A stretch of 5,106 bases of DNA. It comes from a bacterium. Lineage in GTDB: Bacteria; Zixibacteria; MSB-5A5; GN15; FEB-12. How positions within the stretch are numbered: position 1 is the stretch's first letter; each line of letters opens with the position of its first letter. The stretch spans positions 1 to 5,106 of the forward strand of contig JAUXBJ010000192.1 in the NCBI GenBank assembly GCA_030619425.1, given 5' to 3'. Positions 1-5,106 of the stretch are shown in pieces. Made by a program: the position numbers and the translations under genes. Below the pieces are notes generated by a model. It searched no databases. It saw nothing but the letters and a program-made list of their open reading frames with translations, and had not been told where the DNA came from.

Positions 1-652
1 GACAGGTGGACAGCACCTCCACCAGCGTGTAACACTTGTTGTCGCGCTGCAGAGTGAAGGCTTTTCTGATCGCCTTTTTGGCATTCAGTATATGTGCCGG
101 CGTGTGTACGGCTACGCGCTCGATGTAACCCGGCGTAACCAAGGCCGACAATAATTCAGCAATTTGAATTGGCTCTCCGGTGAGCGAAGTATCCCGCCCC
201 ATCGGACAGGTAGTCGTTATTTGCCCCGACAACGTCGTTGGAGCCATCTGCCCGCCGGTCATGCCGTAGACGGCGTTGTTGACAAAGATCGTCGTGAATT
301 TTTCGCCACGGTTAGCGGCGTGCACGATTTCTCCCATGCCGATCGAGGCCAGGTCACCGTCGCCCTGATAGGTGAACACGATCATTTCCGGACGCATTCG
401 CTTGAAGCCGGTGGCCAGGGCGGGAGCGCGTCCGTGGGGTGCTTCCATGAAGTCGGTGTCGAAGTAGTTGTAGCACAATACCGAACAACCGACCGGCGCT
501 ACACCGCAAGTTCTTTCGCGCAGTCCCAATTCGTCCAGCGTCTCCGAGACCAACCGGTGTATCACGCCATGGGTGCAGCCGGGGCAGTAATGAGTCACGA
601 CATCGCGCAACGCCAGGGGACGATCGAAAACGGTTTTACTGTCTACTGCCAT
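1..652 (-). CDS. korB: 2-oxoacid:ferredoxin oxidoreductase, beta (TPP-binding) subunit; 3' end cut by window edge
   Basis: This subunit holds thiamine pyrophosphate and the proximal [4Fe-4S] cluster of a cytoplasmic 2-oxoacid:ferredoxin oxidoreductase (2-oxoacid + CoA to acyl-CoA + CO2, reducing ferredoxin; reversible). The frame opens at ATG 652-650 and runs 217 codons without a stop to base 1, so the C-terminal part is missing. Visible motifs are HYCPGCTHG (residues 21-29), GCS (55-57), the TPP/Mg2+ motif GDGDLASIG (97-105) followed by NNAVYGMTGGQ (125-135), and VEVLSTC (211-217). C23, C26, C56 and C217 match the four cluster cysteines of the family. The SD-like GAGGAAG overlaps the TGA of the alpha subunit, leaving a 7-nt gap and suggesting translational coupling. 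The family is usually about 250-280 aa, so roughly 30-60 residues lie off the window. Substrate (2-oxoglutarate or branched-chain 2-oxoacid) is unresolved. It is not a pyruvate enzyme of the single-chain PFOR type. Confidence 0.95.
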   Translation of the reverse strand, partial: MAVDSKTVFDRPLALRDVVTHYCPGCTHGVIHRLVSETLDELGLRERTCGVAPVGCSVLCYNYFDTDFMEAPHGRAPALATGFKRMRPEMIVFTYQGDGDLASIGMGEIVHAANRGEKFTTIFVNNAVYGMTGGQMAPTTLSGQITTTCPMGRDTSLTGEPIQIAELLSALVTPGYIERVAVHTPAHILNAKKAIRKAFTLQRDNKCYTLVEVLSTC

Positions 653-659
653 GACTTCC

Positions 660-1754
660 TCATGATTTCTTCTTCGATGAACGATGCTTAACGGTGAGCA
701 GTTTGAGCACTTGCTCTTTCACTTCCTCGGGAGTGGGCACGATACCGCCGGTGCGGCCGAAGAAATGCACCGGGCGGCGACCCTGAATCGCCCTTTCGAC
801 GTCTTCCATCATCTGCGCCATGCTCATCTCAATCGTCAGCACTGACTTGATGTTCTTCCTGGTGGCTTCCTTGAGGATCTCTTTCTCAGGAAAAGGGTAG
901 AGACTGATCGGTCGGAACAAGCCCACCGACACGCCCTCGGCTTCCAATTCATCGATGGCTGTCTGACAGATGCGCGCCATGGTGCCGTAGGCGACGATCA
1001 AAATCTTGTTCTTAGCGCTGATCTTGTATGACTCGCAGCGAACCTCTTCTCGGATCATCTGCTGATATTTCTTCTCCAGGATCAGGACGTTGTTCTCCAG
1101 ACCCAACGGATCGAGGAACAGCGATTTGATAATCCGCGCCTTGCGATCCAGCGCCCCGGTGGCCGCCCATTCGTCCGTCGACGGCAGAGGCGGCTCCTCA
1201 TAGCTGTCGGGGAACTCAACCGCCTCCATCATCTGCCCGATCATGCCGTCGCCGATCATCATCACCGGGTTGCGGTATTTCTGAGCCAGGTGAAAACAGA
1301 GCATGGTCAGATCGACTGCCTCCTGGACGGTCGATGGTGCGAGTACGAGCGTTCGGTAGTCGCCGTGCCCGCCCCCCTTGACGGCCTGAAAATAGTCCGC
1401 CTGGGCCGGCAGGATCCCGCCCAGACCGGGACCGCCGCGCATGATATTGATAATCACAGCCGGCAGTTCGGCGCCGGCCATATAAGAGATCGCTTCCTGC
1501 ATCAAGCTGATACCGGGGCTCGACGAAGTCGTAAACACTCGCTTGCCGGTGGAGGCCGCTCCAAAGAGCATATTACCTACGGCCAACTCACTCTCGCCCT
1601 GCAAGAACATACCGCCGACTTCCGGCATTCGCTTCGATAGATACTCCGCCACTTCGGTCTGCGGCGTGATCGGATAGCAGAAGTAACCTTCCGCACCGGC
1701 GCGCAAAGCAGCCTCGGCGATTGCTTCGTTTCCTTTCATCAGGACTTTGGCCAT
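660..1754 (-). CDS. vorB: 2-oxoacid:ferredoxin oxidoreductase, alpha subunit (VorB/KorA type)
   Basis: Alpha subunit of the same oxidoreductase, 364 aa, full length (family about 350-380). It supplies the pyrimidine-side TPP domain and the transketolase C-terminal-like domain. Seen in the sequence: KVLMKGNEAIAEAA at the N terminus (3-16), YPITPQ (27-32), QGESELA (52-58) with the glutamate expected to contact the TPP aminopyrimidine, SSSPGISLMQE (77-87), IMRGGPGLGG (104-113), KGGGHGDYR (126-134), then a second domain from about residue 248 (ILIVAYGTMAR) to 350. The N-terminal wording is that of proteins named 3-methyl-2-oxobutanoate dehydrogenase subunit VorB. The same proteins are also called KorA, and the true 2-oxoacid substrate is not decided here. 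The tail (residues 356-364) is basic and poorly conserved. ATG 1754-1752 is preceded by AGGAAA about 9 nt away. It follows the ferredoxin gene by 29 nt and precedes the beta subunit by 7 nt. Confidence 0.95.
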   Translation of the reverse strand: MAKVLMKGNEAIAEAALRAGAEGYFCYPITPQTEVAEYLSKRMPEVGGMFLQGESELAVGNMLFGAASTGKRVFTTSSSPGISLMQEAISYMAGAELPAVIINIMRGGPGLGGILPAQADYFQAVKGGGHGDYRTLVLAPSTVQEAVDLTMLCFHLAQKYRNPVMMIGDGMIGQMMEAVEFPDSYEEPPLPSTDEWAATGALDRKARIIKSLFLDPLGLENNVLILEKKYQQMIREEVRCESYKISAKNKILIVAYGTMARICQTAIDELEAEGVSVGLFRPISLYPFPEKEILKEATRKNIKSVLTIEMSMAQMMEDVERAIQGRRPVHFFGRTGGIVPTPEEVKEQVLKLLTVKHRSSKKKS

Positions 1755-1783
1755 TAATAAATTTCCTGTCTCAATTCGCCGAG

Positions 1784-2017
1784 TCAGTACTCAAACAGTT
1801 CGAATATCAAGCCGTGCGCATGCACTTCGATGGCAACGTCGGGGCAGACCAGCGCGCAGATGCGGCAACCGATACAACGCGAGGGGTCGTGTACCCTGGC
1901 GTAAAAATACCCACGCACCGTGATCTCTTTGGACATCGAGATAATATGCTGCGGGCAAACCCGCACGCACAACTCGCAACCTTTACACTGATTCTTGTCT
2001 ATCGTAATCCCGGGCAT
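1784..2017 (-). CDS. 2x[4Fe-4S] ferredoxin subunit of the 2-oxoacid:ferredoxin oxidoreductase (KorD/delta type)
   Basis: A small ferredoxin-like subunit that passes electrons from the TPP-site cluster to the soluble ferredoxin pool. Two complete CxxCxxCxxxCP motifs are visible: CKGCELCVRVCP and CIGCRICALVCP, about 26 residues apart, enough for two [4Fe-4S] clusters. The frame is open up to a GTG at 2026, but I prefer ATG 2017-2015 (77 aa). That start places AAGGTGAGG directly upstream as the ribosome binding site and gives MPGITIDKNQCKGC, the normal beginning of this subunit. The gene lies 24 nt after the NTPase and 29 nt before the alpha subunit, so it is part of the operon. It is called korD or vor delta/gamma in different systems. 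A free bacterial ferredoxin is possible in principle, but position and length fit the delta subunit. Confidence 0.93.
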   Translation of the reverse strand: MPGITIDKNQCKGCELCVRVCPQHIISMSKEITVRGYFYARVHDPSRCIGCRICALVCPDVAIEVHAHGLIFELFEY

Positions 2018-2041
2018 ACACCTCACCTTGAGTATTAACAG

Positions 2042-2773
2042 CTACTCATCGCCGGCGGAACTCTCCCACGGTTTCAACAGAAGACGCTCCAGTGGGAGAA
2101 TCGGAACGTCCACATTATCGAACTCATCGCATTCTATGATCTCTCTCAAGCCGCTCAGAAATGCCACCGGAAGGTCCGAGCGCCGGCTTACCTGTCGGGC
2201 AAGTTCCAGTCCGTCAAGAGCGATCTGCACTGTCGTTTCCTCCAGCAGATGCGTGTTGGAGACGATACCGGTGAACTTCAGCCGCGATGACGATTCGATA
2301 TCGTTGATCATTTTCAGACAGCCGTCGAGATCGGCAGTGAACGGTCGGTTGCCGTTCAGCACCAGCAACATCTCGTAGGTGTCCTCTATAAACGACTCTG
2401 AAAGCGAGCTCAGCACTCGCGCCCCAACGTCGTCACCCCCCACATCCAGCACCAGTACTCCCTGCCGCTGTTCGATAGCACCCTTTACTTCCGGCAGGAT
2501 GATCGGCAGATCAGCGTAATGCTGGCCGCCGGTAGGGTTGATGGTACGGATGCCCAGCGATGTGAGTTGCTCCGATGCTTCACGCGAGCGGAAGTACGGA
2601 TTGACGATATCCAGATCAGCAATCGCCACCGGCGCCGACCCGGCGTTCACCAATTGTCGGCTCAAGTTCACGGCAACTTCGGATTTGCCGCTGCCGTATC
2701 CGCCCACAATTATCAGGATACTTTTGGAGAAGGTGGGGAGACGATGCTGTTTCACAGGACTGATCACCAACAT
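2042..2773 (-). CDS. SIMIBI-type P-loop NTPase (CobQ/MinD-like) in a 2-oxoacid oxidoreductase operon
   Basis: A 243-aa cytosolic nucleotide-binding protein, first gene of the oxidoreductase operon. Visible motifs are a Walker A loop, GGYGSGKSE (24-32, lysine 30); a strongly marked ADLDIVNPYFRSRE block (52-65), whose acidic residues sit where SIMIBI NTPases have their switch I aspartate; a Walker B-like VLDVGGDDVGA (108-118); and SNTHL (172-176) in the place of the base-recognition NKxD motif. From memory, close relatives with the GGYYGSGKTE and VNPYFRSRE signatures occur beside vor/kor genes in other anaerobes. The function of the family is not established; cofactor or cluster delivery to the oxidoreductase is a guess. 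The Walker A lacks the extra N-terminal lysine of ParA/MinD (KGGxGKT), so partitioning is unlikely. ATG 2773-2771 has no good SD; no clearly better start was seen. Confidence 0.85.
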   Translation of the reverse strand: MLVISPVKQHRLPTFSKSILIIVGGYGSGKSEVAVNLSRQLVNAGSAPVAIADLDIVNPYFRSREASEQLTSLGIRTINPTGGQHYADLPIILPEVKGAIEQRQGVLVLDVGGDDVGARVLSSLSESFIEDTYEMLLVLNGNRPFTADLDGCLKMINDIESSSRLKFTGIVSNTHLLEETTVQIALDGLELARQVSRRSDLPVAFLSGLREIIECDEFDNVDVPILPLERLLLKPWESSAGDE

Positions 2774-2878
2774 TCACACGCGCCGTATCGTATCTTTCGG
2801 TCAAGTTTATTTCATCACGCCGGCCGCGCATATAATGGACCAATGCGATCCACTAAAGTCACCACCGGCGTTGGCTCA

Positions 2879-2907
2879 AATATCGCACGGAGGTCTTGTG
2901 ATGTCAA
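2879..2907 (-). promoter_or_regulatory. Predicted sigma70-like promoter of the NTPase-ferredoxin-vorB-korB operon
   Basis: On the minus strand TTGACA (2907-2902, 6/6) is followed after 17 nt by GATATT (2884-2879, 4/6 to TATAAT). Transcription would begin near 2872, leaving a leader of about 100 nt before ATG 2773. Orientation and distance suit the leftward operon. The -10 box is imperfect, so this is a prediction. Confidence 0.5.
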
Positions 2908-2942
2908 GCCAAGTTGTGAAAATGATAACGAATATAATCGAT

Positions 2943-2971
2943 TTGACACGATTGTAACCCCGGACTATATT
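2943..2971 (+). promoter_or_regulatory. Predicted sigma70-like promoter of the lipoprotein-citryl-CoA lyase unit
   Basis: TTGACA (2943-2948, 6/6), a spacer of exactly 17 nt, and TATATT (2966-2971, 5/6). Start of transcription is expected near 2978, about 72 nt before ATG 3050. This is the best promoter match in the window and lies directly upstream of a gene in the right orientation. Confidence 0.65.
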
Positions 2972-3049
2972 GTCGAACCTTATGAGTTTAGTAGGAATCC
3001 AATCCCCTTTGGCAGATCGGATCAAAACAGAGAATCAGGTGAAACAATC

Positions 3050-3877
3050 ATGACTAAAACACTTCTTAGAATGTTAGCAGTGGCCGCGTTGTCCTCAGCC
3101 CTTTTGGTCGGCTGTGGCAAGCAGGAAGTTGACGAGGGACCTCGATACGAGATTCCGGCGGGTTGGCTCTCTTATACCTACGAGAACGTCAAGATAATCC
3201 ACCCGCCCGGCCATCTTCACAGTGCATCCATGCATGACTTCGCGGTCTGGTACAACTGGGCGCTGCGAACCGACTGCAAATTCCTGAACATACGTATCCC
3301 GGTGGACACTCTGATCGTGTTTTACTACACCGGTCATGGACAGGGCAACGAGATGACTGGTCACTTTTATCCATGGGCCGATCGCGATGTCATCCATTTC
3401 TGGTTGCCCAGCCACAAAGGTCCAACACTAATGCAGTTCCTGTTGCCATACTGGTTGGACAAGGAACCACAATACCAGTTTCTCAAGCATGGCCTGTTAT
3501 CGCTGCTGGATTACTCAGGGCAGAACTACCACGAGTTGACGTGGCGCTACTATCAGAACGATAGCTTGATTCCGCTGGTCGAATTGTCCAAAGACACCAC
3601 CGTCGACTCCAACAAGGAACGCTACCAATCGGCCCTGGGTGCTTCCTTTGTTGACTTCCTGGTTCTGCGGTACGGCATTCAGGGGTTAAACCTGATGTAC
3701 CGTGCCGAGGCGGACTGGGAGTTAGCCACTCAGGGGATTCTCAAAACTCCACCCGACACCTTGCAGGCTCGGTGGCTGGATTTCGTCGAGAAAGTGGTCA
3801 AGGGTGAATGGCCGCCGGCGCAACCAGACACAATAGAGTCATCCGGCTTTGAATTCGATCCCGAAAGTGAGGGTTGA
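3050..3877 (+). CDS. Lipoprotein of unknown function, resembling a metallopeptidase domain without zinc ligands
   Basis: A 275-aa exported protein. The N terminus MTKTLLRMLA is followed by a hydrophobic stretch and the lipobox LVGC (19-22), so C22 should be lipidated. Residue +2 is Gly, not Asp, which in Gram-negative cells usually means outer-membrane sorting. ATG 3050 is chosen because AGGTG (3037-3041) lies 8 nt upstream and it yields the signal peptide; the same frame is open far upstream, but that part runs antisense to the NTPase. I do not recognise a named family. The order of segments (TGHFYPWADRDVIHFW at 103-118, FLKHGLLSLLDYSG at 144-157, GASFVDFLVLRYG at 197-209, LQARWLDFVEKV at 238-249) is reminiscent of gluzincin peptidases of the Peptidase_MA type, but no HExxH is present. 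The C-terminal tail (about 255-275) is acidic and Pro-rich. The stop is followed after one nucleotide by the next start. Confidence 0.85.
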   Translation: MTKTLLRMLAVAALSSALLVGCGKQEVDEGPRYEIPAGWLSYTYENVKIIHPPGHLHSASMHDFAVWYNWALRTDCKFLNIRIPVDTLIVFYYTGHGQGNEMTGHFYPWADRDVIHFWLPSHKGPTLMQFLLPYWLDKEPQYQFLKHGLLSLLDYSGQNYHELTWRYYQNDSLIPLVELSKDTTVDSNKERYQSALGASFVDFLVLRYGIQGLNLMYRAEADWELATQGILKTPPDTLQARWLDFVEKVVKGEWPPAQPDTIESSGFEFDPESEG

Positions 3878-3878
3878 T

Positions 3879-4643
3879 ATGAGCGACGAAAAATGGAAGA
3901 CAGCCATCACCGATATCGGTCCGGGGAAGATCCGGGTCAGAGGGTACAACATCACCGACATCATGGAGAACCTCTCTTACGCCGAGGCTGTCTACCTGAT
4001 TCTCAAGGGTGAACGTCCCGGCAAAGCCGAGGCGGAACTGATGAACGCCATTCTGGTCTCATCGATTGACCACGGCGCCTCGCCGCCGTCGGTGTTAGGC
4101 GCCCGCACAGTCATGTCCGGCGGCAACTCGCTCAATGCCGCGATAGCCGGTGGTGTGCTGGTGATCGGCGACACCCACGGTGGCGCAATTGAGCAGGCGG
4201 CGAAGATCATGCAGGAATGGGCGCAAAAGGATGGCGACGTCGCCGCCATAGCCAACGACTTGGTTGACTGGATGAGAGAGAACAAGAAGCGCATGCCCGG
4301 GTTCGGACATCGTCTGCACAAAGTCGACCCGCGCACCGGCAAGCTGTTCGAGATCGCCGAGCGGCACGGTTACGGCGGACGACACATCGGTCTCTGCCGC
4401 GCTATCGAGACGGCGCTGTCCGAAAAGACCGGCCGCACCCTGCCGATCAATGTCGATGGCGCTATCGCGGCGGTGATCTCCGACATGGGCTTTGACTGGC
4501 GATTGGGGAAGGGGTTCTTCATCATCTCACGCCTCCCCGGACTGCTTGCTCACGCCTACGAAGAGATGACGCGCGAACGCCCGATGCGCACCCTCGGCCC
4601 CCCACCTTACGACTACGACGGCCCTGAGGAGCGGGAGATGTAG
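3879..4643 (+). CDS. Citryl-CoA lyase-type short citrate synthase homologue
   Basis: A 254-aa cytosolic protein of the citrate synthase superfamily, much shorter than citrate synthase (about 370-430 aa) and close to the size of stand-alone citryl-CoA lyase (citryl-CoA to acetyl-CoA + oxaloacetate). Family blocks in order are VRGYNITDIM (20-29), LSYAEAVYLILKGERP (32-47), SSIDHGASPPS (61-71), IGDTHGGAIE (96-105), MPGFGHRLHKVDPR (139-152), LPINVDGAIAAVISDMG (188-204) and RLPGLLAHAYEE (218-229). H100, H144 and D193 match the catalytic His/His/Asp of citrate synthase, and H65 a further active-site histidine. The segment normally present between the LKGELP and DHG blocks is almost absent. I start at ATG 3879, not the earlier in-frame TTG 3849, because AGTGAGGG lies just upstream and the TTG is inside the lipoprotein gene. 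Substrate is not proven: a short synthase acting on another acyl-CoA is possible. It is probably translationally coupled to the lipoprotein gene. Confidence 0.85.
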   Translation: MSDEKWKTAITDIGPGKIRVRGYNITDIMENLSYAEAVYLILKGERPGKAEAELMNAILVSSIDHGASPPSVLGARTVMSGGNSLNAAIAGGVLVIGDTHGGAIEQAAKIMQEWAQKDGDVAAIANDLVDWMRENKKRMPGFGHRLHKVDPRTGKLFEIAERHGYGGRHIGLCRAIETALSEKTGRTLPINVDGAIAAVISDMGFDWRLGKGFFIISRLPGLLAHAYEEMTRERPMRTLGPPPYDYDGPEEREM

Positions 4644-4691
4644 GGGGGGATATGGGGAAGGGCAAAACAAGACGAAGGAACAAAGCCCGAA

Positions 4692-4706
4692 CGAGTCCGC
4701 CACTCG
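4692..4706. repeat. Small perfect hairpin downstream of the citryl-CoA lyase gene
   Basis: CGAGT (4692-4696) and ACTCG (4702-4706) form a 5-bp stem with a 5-nt loop, CCGCC. It lies 48 nt after the stop and just before the REP-like hairpin. No T-run follows, so it is not a standard intrinsic terminator. It may be part of the REP-like unit or chance. Confidence 0.35.
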
Positions 4707-4710
4707 GTAC

Positions 4711-4737
4711 CCCACCCAGAGCGCAGCGTCGGGTGGG
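4711..4737. repeat. REP-like imperfect palindrome in front of the transposase gene
   Basis: CCCACCC (4711-4717) pairs with GGGTGGG (4731-4737). Inside, GA (4719-4720) pairs with TC (4729-4730) and CG (4722-4723) with CG (4727-4728), closing a CAG triloop with A4718 and G4721 bulged. That gives 11 base pairs over 27 nt. A short GC-rich imperfect hairpin beside a Y1 transposase gene is the known arrangement of REP elements and their RAYT transposases. No second copy was seen in this window, so the repeat status is inferred. No T-run follows, so termination is not supported. Confidence 0.55.
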
Positions 4738-4747
4738 ATAGCTTGTT

Positions 4748-5106
4748 ATGAAGCTCAAACACTATGACCACGATGCCCACGTAAGGTTCGTGACCTTCTG
4801 TACCCATCAACGTCTACCCCTCTTGACCGATAATCGATTCCGACACATAGTAGTTGACGCTGTAGACGAGGCTCGAAAGGGACACGGTTTCAAGTTACTG
4901 GCCTATGTCATCATGCCGGAGCACGTGCATCTCGTGATTTTACCTCCTGCCGGTATGAAGTTAGGATACGTGATCGGCGAAATCAAGAGGCGATCGGCAC
5001 GGAAGATTCATAAATCTATGGCGGGAGCCGGAGAACCGGCCAAGGGAAGACTCACCGCAACTCGCGATGGCCGACAGCGTTTTGTGTTCTGGCAACGTCG
5101 ATGCTA
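4748..5106 (+). CDS. REP-associated tyrosine transposase-like protein (Y1_Tnp, HUH nuclease); 3' end cut by window edge
   Basis: A single-strand DNA nuclease/transposase of the IS200-like Y1 family; 119 codons are visible and the frame continues past base 5106. Family marks are HVRFVTFCTHQRLPLL near the N terminus (11-26), the metal-binding HUH motif in AYVIMPEHVHLVI (52-64, histidines 59 and 61), IGEIKRRSAR (76-85), and RFVFWQRRC (111-119) at the edge, where the family often continues with Tyr/Asp/His. The catalytic tyrosine is not in view. The start is fixed at ATG 4748 because a TAG in frame (4739-4741) lies nine nucleotides upstream. The only G-rich candidate SD is GGGTGGG (4731-4737), which is the 3' arm of the REP-like hairpin. 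The extended segment between HUH and the FWQ block favours a RAYT-like domesticated enzyme over a classic insertion sequence, but left and right IS ends were not found. Whether the full protein is intact cannot be told. Confidence 0.85.
   Translation, partial: MKLKHYDHDAHVRFVTFCTHQRLPLLTDNRFRHIVVDAVDEARKGHGFKLLAYVIMPEHVHLVILPPAGMKLGYVIGEIKRRSARKIHKSMAGAGEPAKGRLTATRDGRQRFVFWQRRC

Larger units (their letters stand above)
2774..3049. other. Divergent intergenic region between the oxidoreductase operon and the lipoprotein gene
   Basis: A 276-nt stretch, clearly more AT-rich than the flanking genes between 2900 and 2975, holding the promoters of both operons back to back. The two TTGACA boxes are separated by 35 nt (2908-2942). 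That interval carries an 8-bp palindrome, AATCGATT (2936-2943), touching the rightward -35 box. A well-spaced GGAGG (2889-2893) precedes an 18-codon frame at 2901-2957, discussed as a finding and not annotated as a gene. Long open frames crossing this region continue antisense into the NTPase gene and are not credible as coding. Confidence 0.7.

Noticed and set aside
164..691. Plus-strand open frame of 175 codons
   Set aside because: It is antisense to the beta subunit, whose minus-strand translation carries unmistakable CPGC and GDGD motifs; the plus-strand product has no recognisable features.
1290..2038. Plus-strand open frames opposite the alpha subunit and ferredoxin genes
   Set aside because: They are antisense to genes with complete family motifs, have no supporting ribosome binding sites, and match nothing recognisable.
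2831..2836. Perfect TATAAT on the plus strand
   Set aside because: No acceptable -35 box lies 16-18 nt upstream and there is no extended -10 TG. A better promoter for the rightward gene is at 2943-2971.
2519..3049. Open frame continuing upstream of the lipoprotein start on the plus strand (177 more codons)
   Set aside because: Most of it is antisense to the well-supported NTPase gene, and the internal ATG 3050 has a good SD followed directly by a signal peptide with lipobox.
3849..3878. TTG start giving 10 extra residues on the citryl-CoA lyase homologue
   Set aside because: It lies inside the lipoprotein coding region; ATG 3879 has a better SD and matches the usual start of the family (MSDEKWKTAI).
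4692..4740. Intrinsic terminator after the citryl-CoA lyase gene
   Set aside because: Two hairpins are present but neither is followed by a run of T; the sequence continues GATAGCTTG into the transposase start.
4522..4810. Minus-strand open frames spanning the end of the citryl-CoA lyase homologue and the REP-like region
   Set aside because: They are low-complexity, Arg/Gly/Pro-rich translations of GC-rich DNA that cross a real gene end and a palindrome; no SD or family motif.

Overview
The window looks like a piece of an anaerobic, moderately GC-rich bacterial chromosome (about 55% GC by eye). Ferredoxin-dependent 2-oxoacid metabolism, a short citryl-CoA lyase-type citrate synthase homologue, a classical lipoprotein signal and a REP-associated-type transposase together suggest an uncultured or environmental lineage, perhaps of the FCB/Zixibacteria type. 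That placement is an impression from gene content and protein style, not a phylogenetic result.

Left part (1-2773, minus strand): an operon read right to left. It encodes a SIMIBI-type P-loop NTPase (2042-2773), a 2x[4Fe-4S] ferredoxin subunit (1784-2017), the 2-oxoacid:ferredoxin oxidoreductase alpha subunit (VorB/KorA type, 660-1754) and the TPP-binding beta subunit (KorB type, 652 down to base 1, cut by the window edge). Gaps between genes are 24, 29 and 7 nt. The oxidoreductase converts a 2-oxoacid plus CoA to acyl-CoA and CO2 with ferredoxin as electron acceptor, or runs in reverse. A gamma subunit is expected just outside the left edge. The substrate (2-oxoglutarate or a branched-chain 2-oxoacid) cannot be fixed from sequence alone.

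Middle (2774-3049): a 276-nt divergent intergenic region with two well-formed sigma70-like promoters placed back to back. Each has a perfect TTGACA box and a 17-nt spacer. One fires left into the oxidoreductase operon, the other right into the lipoprotein gene.

Right part (3050-4643, plus strand): a two-gene unit. The first gene is a lipoprotein of 275 aa that resembles a metallopeptidase fold without its zinc ligands. One nucleotide after its stop begins a compact 254-aa citrate synthase-superfamily protein of the citryl-CoA lyase type with its catalytic His/His/Asp residues present.

Right edge (4644-5106): a GC-rich imperfect hairpin (4711-4737) of REP type sits 10 nt in front of a Y1/HUH transposase gene (4748 to beyond the window end), with the only plausible ribosome binding site inside the hairpin's 3' arm. 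All other open frames appear to be shadows of these genes.
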